A stretch of 64,000 nt of DNA from CAIWHR01 sp963811685 (lineage in GTDB: Bacteria > Pseudomonadota > Gammaproteobacteria > Burkholderiales > Casimicrobiaceae), in NCBI GenBank assembly GCA_963811685.1, contig CAWESK010000017.1:62001-126000 (forward strand). The letters run 5' to 3'. Under the pieces are notes generated by a model. It saw nothing but the letters and a program-made list of their open reading frames with translations, was not told where the DNA came from and made no database searches. This document shows, piece by piece, positions 9,089-17,465 of the stretch (position 1 is its first letter; every line of letters begins with the position of its first letter). Position numbers and translations under genes: made by a program.

Positions 9089-9476
9089 GACGACGCTGCG
9101 TCCGCGCGTCATCGCGCAGCGACGGAACTTGTCGGCCAACCCGTTGCCTCACGCGTGGAGGTGGAACGAGAGCGGCGGTTGGGAGGGGCGGCGCGGGTCC
9201 GAATCCGAGTCGCCGCAGCTTGGAATCCGAGTCGCCGCCGGTCTGCCCGATGCCAACGCCGGGCATCGGAATTGCAGCAAGGCATTGATTTCCACCGCCA
9301 TCACTACGACACTGATATTTCGGAGCGCCGGCAAACTGCAAGGCTGCATGGCGCCGGCGCATGCAATGGGCTCTGGCTTCCCTCGCCGACGGCGCGCCGG
9401 GGGTATACTGTGGGATCGGGAAATCGCGGGTCGAGCGGGCGACTCCCCTCGAATCGCATGCTTTAAGGATCGAACG
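9089..9476. other. 388-base intergenic gap between gpmI and ctpA
   Basis: I see no coding frame with family character here. It holds a 16-base direct repeat (GAATCCGAGTCGCCGC at 9201-9216 and 9223-9238), an inverted repeat CCGATGCC/GGCATCGG (9247-9254 and 9262-9269) that could be a weak terminator for gpmI without a T tract, and a TATACT box at 9404-9409 suitable as the -10 of a ctpA promoter. No clear -35 was found. As I recall, many relatives carry an EnvC-type murein hydrolase activator gene in this position; none is visible here. Confidence 0.5.
9201..9238. repeat. 16-bp direct repeat, 22-bp period
   Basis: GAATCCGAGTCGCCGC occurs twice, 6 bases apart, in the gpmI-ctpA gap. Only two copies are present, so it is not an array. 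It may be a replication-slippage duplication or a paired binding site. Confidence 0.6.
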
Positions 9477-10889
9477 ATGGGAAACTGGAAGAAGGCAGGA
9501 CTGATCGGGTTGGGCGCGGTGCTGGGCGTCCTGCTTTCGCTCAACTTCTCGGCGGTCGCGCAGCGCGATGCCCGGATGCCGATTCCGTACGAGGACCTGC
9601 AGCTCCTGTCCGCGGTCTTCGGCAAGATCAAGTCGGATTACGTCGAGCCCGTCTCCGACGACAAGCTCATCAAGGAAGCCATCAACGGAATGGTGCACGG
9701 GCTCGACCCGCATTCCGACTTCCTCGACGCCGAAGCCTTCAAGGATCTGCAGATCTCGACGCAGGGCAAGTTCGGCGGCCTCGGGATCGAGGTCGGCGTC
9801 GAAGACGGCATCGTCCGCGTGGTTTCCCCGATCGAGGACACGCCGGCGTTCAAGGCGGGGATCAAGTCGGGCGACCTCATCGTCAAGATAGACAACGACG
9901 CTACCCGCGGGATGCCGCTTTCCAAGGCGGTCGACCGGATGCGCGGCAAGCCGGGCACCTCGGTCGTGCTGACGGTCGTGCGCAAGGATGCCGAAGCTCC
10001 GCTCACGTTCACGCTCGTGCGCGAGGAGATCAACGTCAAGAGCGTCCGCGCGAAGATGCTGGAGCCGGGCTACGCCTACGTGCGCGTGCGCCAGTTCCAG
10101 GACCGCACCGCCGAGGACCTGTCGAAGGCGCTCAAGGATTTCTACAAGCAGGGTGACCTGAAGGGTCTCGTGCTCGACCTCCGCAGCGACCCGGGCGGCC
10201 TCCTCAACCAGGCGGTCGCGGTGTCCGCGGCGTTCCTGCCGAAGGACGCGCTCGTCGTTTACACGGACGGGCGGACCGCGGATGCCCGGATGCGCCTGTC
10301 GGCGCGCAAGGAAGACTACACGCGCCGCGGCGAGGATTACCTCAAGGATCTGCCGGCGGGGGTCAAGAAGGTGCCGATCGTCGTGCTGGTCGACGGCGGC
10401 ACGGCCTCGGCGTCCGAGATCGTCGCCGGCGCGCTGCAGGACCACAAGCGCGCCACCGTGCTCGGCGCGCAGACCTTCGGCAAAGGGTCGGTGCAGACGA
10501 TCCTGCCGCTTGGCAACAACGCCGGGCTCAAGCTGACGACCGCGCGTTACTACACGCCGTCCGGTCGCTCGATCCAGGCGAAGGGCATCGAGCCCGACAT
10601 CGCCGTCGACGACGGCCGCGCATCCCCTCTCGTCAAGGAAGCGAACCTCCAGGGCCACCTCGAGGGTCAGACCGCCGACGTCGCCAAGGCGCGCGCGCTC
10701 GAGGCCGTCAAGAGCCTCGACAAGAGCGTGTCGTCGAAGGTCACCGACAAGTCCGCCTCCGAGCCGGTCACGCCACGCTTCGAGTTCGGCGCCACGGATG
10801 ACTTCCAGCTCACGCAGGCGCTGAACCATCTCAAGGGCCAGCCGGTCATCGCGTCCGCCAAGGCGGTCGCGCAGGTGAAGCCGGAGTAG
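9477..10889 (+). CDS. ctpA: Carboxyl-terminal processing protease (S41 family)
   Basis: 470-residue periplasmic serine protease of the CtpA/Prc type. The N-terminus has a signal or anchor sequence (KAGLIGLGAVLGVLLSLNF). A PDZ domain occupies about residues 90-175 (FGGLGIEVGVEDGIVRVVSP). The S41 catalytic core follows. By alignment with Prc spacing the nucleophile is Ser311 in GGTASASE, with Lys336 and Gln340 in FGKGSVQ. Such proteases trim or degrade envelope proteins, including peptidoglycan hydrolases. Start is the ATG at 9477. A rho-independent terminator lies just downstream. Confidence 0.94.
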   Translation: MGNWKKAGLIGLGAVLGVLLSLNFSAVAQRDARMPIPYEDLQLLSAVFGKIKSDYVEPVSDDKLIKEAINGMVHGLDPHSDFLDAEAFKDLQISTQGKFGGLGIEVGVEDGIVRVVSPIEDTPAFKAGIKSGDLIVKIDNDATRGMPLSKAVDRMRGKPGTSVVLTVVRKDAEAPLTFTLVREEINVKSVRAKMLEPGYAYVRVRQFQDRTAEDLSKALKDFYKQGDLKGLVLDLRSDPGGLLNQAVAVSAAFLPKDALVVYTDGRTADARMRLSARKEDYTRRGEDYLKDLPAGVKKVPIVVLVDGGTASASEIVAGALQDHKRATVLGAQTFGKGSVQTILPLGNNAGLKLTTARYYTPSGRSIQAKGIEPDIAVDDGRASPLVKEANLQGHLEGQTADVAKARALEAVKSLDKSVSSKVTDKSASEPVTPRFEFGATDDFQLTQALNHLKGQPVIASAKAVAQVKPE

Positions 10890-10911
10890 CCGCGATCGAA
10901 CCGACGCGAAG

Positions 10912-10934
10912 CGCCCGGCCCCGCCGGGCGTTTT
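10912..10934 (+). terminator. Rho-independent terminator after ctpA
   Basis: An 8-bp perfect GC stem, CGCCCGGC/GCCGGGCG, with a CCC loop is followed by TTTTCGTTTG. It lies 22 bases after the ctpA stop and 20 bases before the next gene, so the E1-like gene probably depends on read-through or its own promoter. Confidence 0.75.
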
Positions 10935-10954
10935 CGTTTGTGGAGTGACCGTCG

Positions 10955-11707
10955 ATGGACGATGCGCAGCTCCTCCGCTACAGCCGGCACATCCTGCTGC
11001 CCGAGCTCGGAATCGACGCGCAGGAGAAATTCGCCGCCGCTCACGCGCTCATTGTCGGCGCGGGCGGGCTCGGCGCACCGGCCGCCCAATTCATGGCCGC
11101 CGCAGGGATCGGCACGATCACGCTCTGCGATCCTGACACCGTCGACCTCACGAACCTGCAGCGCCAGCTCCTGTTCGCCACCGCCGACGTCGGCGCGCGC
11201 AAGGTCGATGCGGCAAAGGCGCGCCTCGGCGCGGTCAATCCCGACGTCCGCATCGAGACGGTCGCCGCGCGCGTCGGACCCGACGAGCTCGCGCCGCTGG
11301 TCGCGCGCGCCGACGTGGTGCTCGACTGCAGCGACAATTTCGCGACGCGGCACGCGGTCAACCGTGCCTGCGTTGCCGCGAGCAAGCCGCTGGTCTCCGG
11401 AGCGGCGATCCGCTTCGACGGGCAGGTCGCGGTGTTCGACACGCGCGATCCGGAGGCGCCGTGCTACCACTGCCTGTTCGGCGAGGGCGAGGCGCTGGAG
11501 GAAATGCGGTGCGCGATCATGGGCGTGTTCGCGCCGCTCGTCGGCATCATCGGCGCAACGCAGGCCGGCGAGGCGCTGAAGCTCGTCGCCGGCGTCGGCG
11601 AAACGATCGCGGGCCGCCTGCTGCTGCTCGACGCGCAGGCGATGCGCTGGCGCGAAGTGCGTGTCCCGCGCGATCCCCATTGTCCCGTTTGCGGAGGGCG
11701 ATCATGA
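10955..11707 (+). CDS. moeB: HesA/MoeB/ThiF family adenylyltransferase
   Basis: 250-residue E1-like enzyme that adenylates the C-terminus of a ubiquitin-like sulfur carrier (MoaD or ThiS). Visible are the start YSRHILLPELG, nucleotide loop VGAGGLGAPAAQFMAAAG, DPDTVDLTNLQRQ, the DCSDNFATR loop and the CYHC/CPVC zinc pairs. A cysteine in MRCAIMGVFAPLVG matches the ThiF/MoeB crossover cysteine. MoeB and ThiF cannot be told apart from sequence alone, so the symbol is provisional. No C-terminal rhodanese domain is present. The stop overlaps the next gene's start (ATGA). Confidence 0.88.
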   Translation: MDDAQLLRYSRHILLPELGIDAQEKFAAAHALIVGAGGLGAPAAQFMAAAGIGTITLCDPDTVDLTNLQRQLLFATADVGARKVDAAKARLGAVNPDVRIETVAARVGPDELAPLVARADVVLDCSDNFATRHAVNRACVAASKPLVSGAAIRFDGQVAVFDTRDPEAPCYHCLFGEGEALEEMRCAIMGVFAPLVGIIGATQAGEALKLVAGVGETIAGRLLLLDAQAMRWREVRVPRDPHCPVCGGRS

Positions 11708-12173
11708 CGCGACCCGTGTTCCGTTCGCCAGGCATTGCCGCGCTGCTGCTGCTTGCGGTTGCGCTGCTCGCGGTCGCCCGCGCGGACGTTCCGCGCCGCC
11801 CGCCGGCGCCTCGACGCTGCCCGCGGCCGAATGGAAGGCGATCAAGAAGGTGATCGGCGAGCAGCGCGCCGCGCTCGTCGTCGGTGACGCCGCCAGGGCC
11901 TTCACGCATGCGGCGCCCGGGATCCGCGCGCAGTTCGGGAGTCCCGAGAATTTTCTCGCGATGGTGCAAACGGCGTACGTCCCGCTCGTCACCGCCCGCT
12001 ACACCGAGTTCCTCGAAGGCGCGGTGATCGACGGCAACGTCATCCAGCCGCTGCGCCTCGTCGCTCCCGACAACACGGTGCAGGTCGCGCTGTACACGAT
12101 GGAAAAGCAGAAGGACGGGCGCTGGAAGATCTCCGGCTGCGTGCTTGCGCCTTCCACGGTGCAGGCGGCCTAG
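11704..12173 (+). CDS. Exported DUF4864 protein, one frameshift
   Basis: The ATG at 11704 overlaps the upstream TGA and opens a signal peptide (MTRPVFRSPGIAALLLLAVA, then LLAVARA). The frame must change by one base between about 11790 and 11822 to continue as STLPAAEWKAIKKVIGEQRA. The rest matches DUF4864: FTHAAPGIRAQFGSPENFLAMV, then VQVALYTMEKQKDGRWKISGC. Repaired length is about 156 residues. Function is unknown; the family is small, secreted, and has an NTF2-like appearance. The frame break sits in GC-rich sequence and is probably an indel error. Confidence 0.75.
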
Positions 12174-12198
12174 CAGAACGGCCGATTGGCCTCGACGA

Positions 12199-14169
12199 TC
12201 AGATCAGCACATTGACGATCGCATTGCCGATCCCCATCAGCGCGGACCCGGAGATCAATCCGGCGCAAATCGGCTCCATGCCCTCGACCCAGAAGCGGTT
12301 GCCCGGCGTGCCCGGCGCTGAGTACTTGCGCCGCATCACCCAGAAGATCATCGCTCCGGCCCACATCCCAAGAGTAGCTTCGGGCGGCAGCACCGTACCG
12401 AGGCCGATCGAGACCGCGGAGAGCGGGAACCGTCCTTTCGTGACGATGCGCGCGATCTCGATCGCGGCGGCGGCGACCGCCGCCACGATCATCGACACGA
12501 CCGCCGAATCACGGAGCGCGCTGAATCCCTTCGCGATCAGCTCGGCCACGCCCTTCCACTGCAGCGCCGCAGGAAAGGCGAAATTGTCGGAGACCATCGT
12601 CGACACCGAGCGCACGCCATTGGCATCGGGCTGGAGGAAAAGCAGGAAGAACAGCGGCACGCAGGCGATCGCGCCCGCGAAAATGCCGATCACGTGGCCG
12701 ACGGCCTGCTGGCGCGGCTTGCCGCCGAGCATGTAGCCGGGCTTGATGTCGGAGAGAAGGTTCGCGGCGTTGGCCGCGATTTCGCCCGTCATGCCGGCCG
12801 GGATGAGGTTGCTCGCCGGATTCGTGCGGTCGATCGCACCTATCGAAAACTGGGTGATCTTGGAGAGCGCGCCCGTGGGCGTCCACGACGTGAGCGCCAT
12901 CGAGTTCGTGCAGATCACCGAGAGCACGAAGATGAGCGGCAGCGAGATGAACGCGAGGAGCCAAGGCACCCCGAAGAACTGGTGGGAGACCCACGCCCCC
13001 AGCACGCTGAAGACCGGCACGCCAACGGCGGAAATCCACAGCGGGAATTCGATGTGCTTCAGGACGTCGGGGCCGTCGCCCTTCGCGCTGCGCTTGAAGA
13101 GTCCCTTGAAGATCTCCGGGCGGCCGAACAGGCTCACGAGCGAGCCCACGACCATCATCGTCACTCCCCACCACAATGACCACTGGTTGACGATTTCCAC
13201 GCGCGAGATCGGCACGACCGCGCCGGTGGGACCGATGCGGGCGGCGATGTCTCCCGCCTGGATCATGATCGGCGCCAGGATCACGAAATTGATGAACGCG
13301 CCGAGCAGGCAGCTCGTCGCGACCGCGATGCCCATCAGCCCGCCGATGCCGAGCATCGCCGCGTCGAGGGTGAGGCGCAGCCCGAGCTGGCGGATGTCGG
13401 TGCCGAGGATCGTCGGAATGTAGAGGTTCGCTTTCGCCGCAGCCGCGTAGTAGTACGTGTCGAGCCGGTCGTGAAACGTCCACGGCTCCTTCATGCCCGC
13501 CCAGTGGTTCATGCGCAGGATCTTGAACTGCAACAGATTCATCCAGCCGTCGCTGACGACGAACTGGTAGAGTCCCGCGCAGACCGCCGTCCACGCGAGC
13601 AACCGCGCCTTGAACATGCCGGCGGCGGCGTGGCCCGTGTAGAGCGCGTCGAGCACCACGCCGCTTGCGCGCCCTTCCGGAAACGGCAGCTGCTCGTCGT
13701 TGACGAAGCGTCGCTTCAGCGGGAACGCGAGCAGAACGCCGAGGATCGCCACCACGCACATCCACGCGATCATGTGCGCCCACGGAATGATCCTCTCGGT
13801 GACCAGCATGTAGGCCGCGAGGCTCGAGATCATCGGCGACACCATGTAGCCGGCCGCAGTGGCGATCGACTGCGTGCAGTTGTTCTCGAGGATGGTGAAG
13901 TCCTTGCCGATCCCGGCGTCATGCATCAGACGATAGAGCGCGAATGCGAGGATCACCGAAGTGAGCCCGACGCCGATCGTGATGCCGGTCTTGGCGGCGA
14001 TGTAGAGTGCCGTCGCCGCCAGCACGCCGCCGAGCAGCGCACCCGTGATGGCCGAGCGGATCGTCAATTGCGCCATGTCGCCGCGATAGACGTTGCGGAG
14101 CCACCATTCGTCCTTCTGCGCGCGCGTCCACGTCCGCACCTGCTCGTCGCTCAGTTGCTGCAATGCCAT
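12199..14169 (-). CDS. OPT family oligopeptide transporter
   Basis: 656-residue polytopic membrane protein with some 14-16 hydrophobic segments. The family is evident from ALLGGVLAATALYIAAKTGITIG near the N-terminus, the LENNCTQSIATAAGYM stretch and ASNLIPAGMTGEIAANAANLLSDIKPGYMLGG. OPT carriers import oligopeptides or metal chelates with protons. The substrate cannot be read from sequence. It lies downstream of slmA with an 82-base gap and is convergent with the DUF4864 gene. Confidence 0.93.
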   Translation of the reverse strand: MALQQLSDEQVRTWTRAQKDEWWLRNVYRGDMAQLTIRSAITGALLGGVLAATALYIAAKTGITIGVGLTSVILAFALYRLMHDAGIGKDFTILENNCTQSIATAAGYMVSPMISSLAAYMLVTERIIPWAHMIAWMCVVAILGVLLAFPLKRRFVNDEQLPFPEGRASGVVLDALYTGHAAAGMFKARLLAWTAVCAGLYQFVVSDGWMNLLQFKILRMNHWAGMKEPWTFHDRLDTYYYAAAAKANLYIPTILGTDIRQLGLRLTLDAAMLGIGGLMGIAVATSCLLGAFINFVILAPIMIQAGDIAARIGPTGAVVPISRVEIVNQWSLWWGVTMMVVGSLVSLFGRPEIFKGLFKRSAKGDGPDVLKHIEFPLWISAVGVPVFSVLGAWVSHQFFGVPWLLAFISLPLIFVLSVICTNSMALTSWTPTGALSKITQFSIGAIDRTNPASNLIPAGMTGEIAANAANLLSDIKPGYMLGGKPRQQAVGHVIGIFAGAIACVPLFFLLFLQPDANGVRSVSTMVSDNFAFPAALQWKGVAELIAKGFSALRDSAVVSMIVAAVAAAAIEIARIVTKGRFPLSAVSIGLGTVLPPEATLGMWAGAMIFWVMRRKYSAPGTPGNRFWVEGMEPICAGLISGSALMGIGNAIVNVLI

Positions 14170-14251
14170 GGGCTCGTCCCTTGGGGGTTCGCGCGCTCGC
14201 GATGTCGCGCGTATCGACCGGCTTCGGCGCTCGACGAACTACGTCTTGCAC

Positions 14252-14824
14252 CTAGGCGCCAAACAGGAATTTGCGCTCCAGCTCCCAATGTTCCTGCGGC
14301 GGCCGCTTGAAGCCGCTCTTGGCGAACAGCTGCCAGCGTCCGAGGACGAATGCGATGAGCACGCCGGCCTCGGCGTTCGGATCGCCGGGCCACGCCCCCG
14401 CCGCCTGGGCAATCCGCAGCGCCTGGCGCAGCGACGCCTCGAGGCGGTCGTAGAACTGGTTCATCCGCGCCTGCAGGCGCTCGTCCTCGTTGACGAGCGC
14501 ATCGCCGATCAGCACCCGCGTCATGCCGGGGTTCTTCTCCGCGAAACCGAGCAGCACGCCGACGATCTGCTGCGCCTGGGCGGCGCCATCCTGCGTTTCG
14601 GCAGCGATCTTGTTGATGAGCGTGAAGAGCGTGGTTTCGATGAACTCGATCAGCCCTTCGAACATCTGCGCCTTGCTCGCGAAATGACGGTAGAGCGCGG
14701 CCTCGGACACGTCGAGCTTCGCCGCGAGCGCCGCCGTCGTGACCTTGTCGCCGCGCGGGTTCTCCAGCATCGACGCGAGCGTCTGCAGGATCTGGAGTCG
14801 GCGTTCGCCGTGCCTCGCGGCCAT
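14252..14824 (-). CDS. slmA: TetR-family nucleoid occlusion factor SlmA
   Basis: 190-residue TetR-type DNA-binding protein. The N-terminal helix-turn-helix includes KVTTAALAAKLDVSEAALYR and HFASKAQMFEGLIEFIE, the SlmA signature. SlmA binds specific chromosomal sites and blocks FtsZ assembly over the nucleoid. It lies 13 bases downstream of argB, the usual arrangement in betaproteobacteria. Start is the ATG at 14824. Confidence 0.92.
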   Translation of the reverse strand: MAARHGERRLQILQTLASMLENPRGDKVTTAALAAKLDVSEAALYRHFASKAQMFEGLIEFIETTLFTLINKIAAETQDGAAQAQQIVGVLLGFAEKNPGMTRVLIGDALVNEDERLQARMNQFYDRLEASLRQALRIAQAAGAWPGDPNAEAGVLIAFVLGRWQLFAKSGFKRPPQEHWELERKFLFGA

Positions 14825-14837
14825 CGTCGGGCCCGCC

Positions 14838-15764
14838 CTAACCCTGCTTGCGCTTCGCGCGTGCGTGAACGGGCGCGGTGTCGTCGGCGCGGATCATCGT
14901 GCCGACGCCCTCGTTGGTCAGCACCTCGAGCAGCAGCGCATGCTCGACGCGGCCGTCGATGATGTGCGAGCTCGCGACGCCGTTGCGCACCGCGTCGAGC
15001 GCCGACCCGATCTTCGGCAGCATGCCGCCGTGAATCGTGCCGTCGGCGAACAGCGCGTCGATCTCGCGCGCGGTGAGCCCGGTCAGCAGGTTGCCGTCCT
15101 TGTCGAGCACGCCGACCGTGTTCGTCATCAGCACGAGCTTCTCGGCAAGCAGCGTTTCGGCGAGCTTGCCCGCGACGAGGTCGGCGTTGATGTTGTAAGC
15201 CTCGCCGTCGCCGCCCACGCCGATCGGCGCGATCACCGGGATGAAGTCGCGCGAATCGAGCAGCTGGATGATTTCCGGGTCGATCCGGTCGATCTCGCCG
15301 ACGAGCCCGATGTCGACCATCTCGCCGTCGACGGTCTCGCTCTTCAGCAGCATCTTCCGCGCGTGGATGAACGCGCCGTCCTGCCCGGTGAGGCCGACCG
15401 CCTTGCCGCCTTGCTGGTTGATGAGGCCCACGATCTCCTGGTTGAGCTCGCCCAGCACCATCTCCACCACGTTCATGACCCGGTCGTCGGTGACGCGCAT
15501 CCCCTGCCGGAATTCGCTCTCGATCCCCATTTTCTTCAGCAGGTCGCCGATCTGGGGGCCGCCGCCGTGGACGATCACCGGATTCATCCCCACGAGCTTC
15601 AGCATGACGACATCACGCGCGAAGCCCGCCTTCAGCGCAGGCTCCGTCATCGCATTGCCGCCGTACTTGATGACGATGACCTTGTCGTGAAAGCGCTGGA
15701 TGTAGGGAAGCGCCTCGGCAAGGATCTGCGCCTTCAGGGCGGCGTTGACGGCGTCGAGGGGCAT
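14838..15764 (-). CDS. argB: Acetylglutamate kinase
   Basis: 308-residue amino-acid kinase that phosphorylates N-acetyl-L-glutamate, the second step of arginine synthesis. The N-terminal helix (YIQRFHDKVIVIKYGGNAM) is typical of arginine-feedback-regulated hexameric enzymes. Other family motifs are VIVHGGGPQIG, GLTGQDGAFI, the NINADLVAGKLAE segment and the C-terminal GGMLPKIGSALDAV. The frame is open to 16004, but the family start is the ATG at 15764. Divergent from the GT4 gene across 223 bases. Confidence 0.96.
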   Translation of the reverse strand: MPLDAVNAALKAQILAEALPYIQRFHDKVIVIKYGGNAMTEPALKAGFARDVVMLKLVGMNPVIVHGGGPQIGDLLKKMGIESEFRQGMRVTDDRVMNVVEMVLGELNQEIVGLINQQGGKAVGLTGQDGAFIHARKMLLKSETVDGEMVDIGLVGEIDRIDPEIIQLLDSRDFIPVIAPIGVGGDGEAYNINADLVAGKLAETLLAEKLVLMTNTVGVLDKDGNLLTGLTAREIDALFADGTIHGGMLPKIGSALDAVRNGVASSHIIDGRVEHALLLEVLTNEGVGTMIRADDTAPVHARAKRKQG

Positions 15765-15987
15765 GGCGGAAGGAGCGGAACGAGCCTCTGGGCGGGCTCC
15801 GAAGGGCCGGGCGACGATTGTACCGGAACGGCGAACCCGCGAAATCGGGTGCGCGCAATGGTCCGCCGGGCATGCGTCGGCCGGCGAGTGAGCCCTGACT
15901 GGTCGGGCGCTCCGACCCCGCACGCGTTTCTTTTTTGCTATCGTTCGTTGCCATGTCGAATCACCGCTTCGGTTCGCGGCCTTACTG

Positions 15988-17382
15988 ATGCGCCTCGCGA
16001 TCATCCGCCAGCGTTACGCCCCTGCCGCCGGCGCCGAGCGATTCTTCGAGGGCGCCCTGGAAGCGCTGCTCGAGCGCAACGTCGCGATCTCGCTGTACAC
16101 GCGCTCGTGGCCGCAGACCAAGCTGCAGCTGATCGAGCCCGTGATCTGCGATCCGTGGTATGCGGGAAGCTTCCTGCGTGAATGGGGTTTCGCGCGCTCG
16201 GCATGCCGGGCGATCTCCCGCTCGAAGGCCAATCTCGTCGAATCGCACGAGCGGCTGCTTTGCTGCGACATCTATCGCGCCCGCGACGGCGTGCATGCGG
16301 TGTGGCTGGAAGAGCGACTGAAGGGCGCCTCCGCCTTGGAGCGGCTTCGTCTCAGGGCATCGCCCTACAACCTCTACATGAGCAGGGTCGAGCGGCGCCT
16401 GTTCGCGAGTCCCTGGCTGCAGGCGGTGATCTGCAACTCGAAAATGGTGCGCGACGAAATCATCGATCGCTTCGGGCTGCCGCAGTCGAAGCTGCACGTC
16501 GTCTACAACGCCGTCGACAGCGATGCCTTCCATCCGGCGCTGCGCGCCGTCCGCGCCGCGGTGCTGCAGCGCCACCGGATCGACGAAGCGGCGACCGTCT
16601 TCCTGCTGGCCGGTTCGGGATACGAGCACAGCGGTGCGGGCGCCGCGATCGAGGCACTGGGCGAATTGCCGCCGCCGGCGCACCTCATGATCGCCGGGCG
16701 CGCGCTCCACGCGGCGCGCTATCGCGAGCTCGCGCGGTCCTTCGGCGTCGCCGAGCGGGTGACGATCGCCGACCTCGACACCGATCCGCGAGGGTGGTAC
16801 GGAGCCGCCGACGCGTTCGTCCTGCCGACCCTCTACGATCCCGCGCCGGAATCCACGCTGGAGGCGATGGCCTGCGAGCTTCCCGTGGTCACCAGCACGA
16901 AATCCGGCGCCGCGGAGCTCGTGCTTGCCAACGACGCCGGGCTCGTCTGTCCCGCGGGCGACATCGCCGGGCTCGCGGCGCAGATGCGAACGCTGCTCGA
17001 CGCAAACACGCGCCGGCGCTTGGGCGCCAACGCGCGCCGTGCCGTGCTGCCGCTCACCCCGGCAGCGATTACGCTGCAGCTCGTGCTGTTGTACCGCGAC
17101 CTCCTCGCCGCCACCGTGCAGGCGAAGGCGGCGCGCGGAAACCGCGTCCCGCGGCCGCCCGTCGACGCGCCGTCGACGACCCGCAGCGCGGAAACCGTGC
17201 GTCCTCCGCCAGCGTCGCCACCCGCCGCATCATCCCCGCCGCCGCAATCCGATCGGCCCGACAATGCGCCGCCGGATGCCCATCCCGCGGCCGTCGCCGA
17301 CGCAGCCTTCGCTCCACCCGTCACCGACGTCCCGAAGACGCCCCCTCCCGCTGACGCGCAGGAGGAACCGCCGCCTGGCTGA
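15988..17382 (+). CDS. GT4-family glycosyltransferase with a proline-rich C-terminal tail
   Basis: 464 residues. Residues 1-370 form a GT-B glycosyltransferase like WaaG: MRLAIIRQRYAPAAGAERF at the start, VICNSKMVRDEI, VVYNAVDSDAFHP, and the donor-binding EX7E region PAPESTLEAMACELPVV. WaaG adds the first glucose of the LPS outer core; this protein may do a related step. The last 80-90 residues are unusual, rich in Pro, Ala, Ser and Thr with no domain character, and probably disordered. The adjacent polysaccharide genes are convergent. Acceptor and sugar unknown. Confidence 0.85.
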   Translation: MRLAIIRQRYAPAAGAERFFEGALEALLERNVAISLYTRSWPQTKLQLIEPVICDPWYAGSFLREWGFARSACRAISRSKANLVESHERLLCCDIYRARDGVHAVWLEERLKGASALERLRLRASPYNLYMSRVERRLFASPWLQAVICNSKMVRDEIIDRFGLPQSKLHVVYNAVDSDAFHPALRAVRAAVLQRHRIDEAATVFLLAGSGYEHSGAGAAIEALGELPPPAHLMIAGRALHAARYRELARSFGVAERVTIADLDTDPRGWYGAADAFVLPTLYDPAPESTLEAMACELPVVTSTKSGAAELVLANDAGLVCPAGDIAGLAAQMRTLLDANTRRRLGANARRAVLPLTPAAITLQLVLLYRDLLAATVQAKAARGNRVPRPPVDAPSTTRSAETVRPPPASPPAASSPPPQSDRPDNAPPDAHPAAVADAAFAPPVTDVPKTPPPADAQEEPPPG

Positions 17383-17465
17383 CTTGCAGCGATGAGCCCA
17401 CGGCAGGCGGAACATTGCGCTGGAACACGTGCTTGTGGAGTTGCGGGCGGCGCGGGCCCGCGACA

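Noticed and set aside
9201..9238. Possible CRISPR repeat
   Set aside because: Only two short copies 6 bases apart; no spacers of constant length and no cas genes.
9190..9245. GGGTCCGAATCC, resembling the T-arm of a tRNA, in the gpmI-ctpA gap
   Set aside because: Flanking bases do not form the T stem, and no anticodon arm or acceptor stem can be built upstream. The motif is part of a direct repeat.
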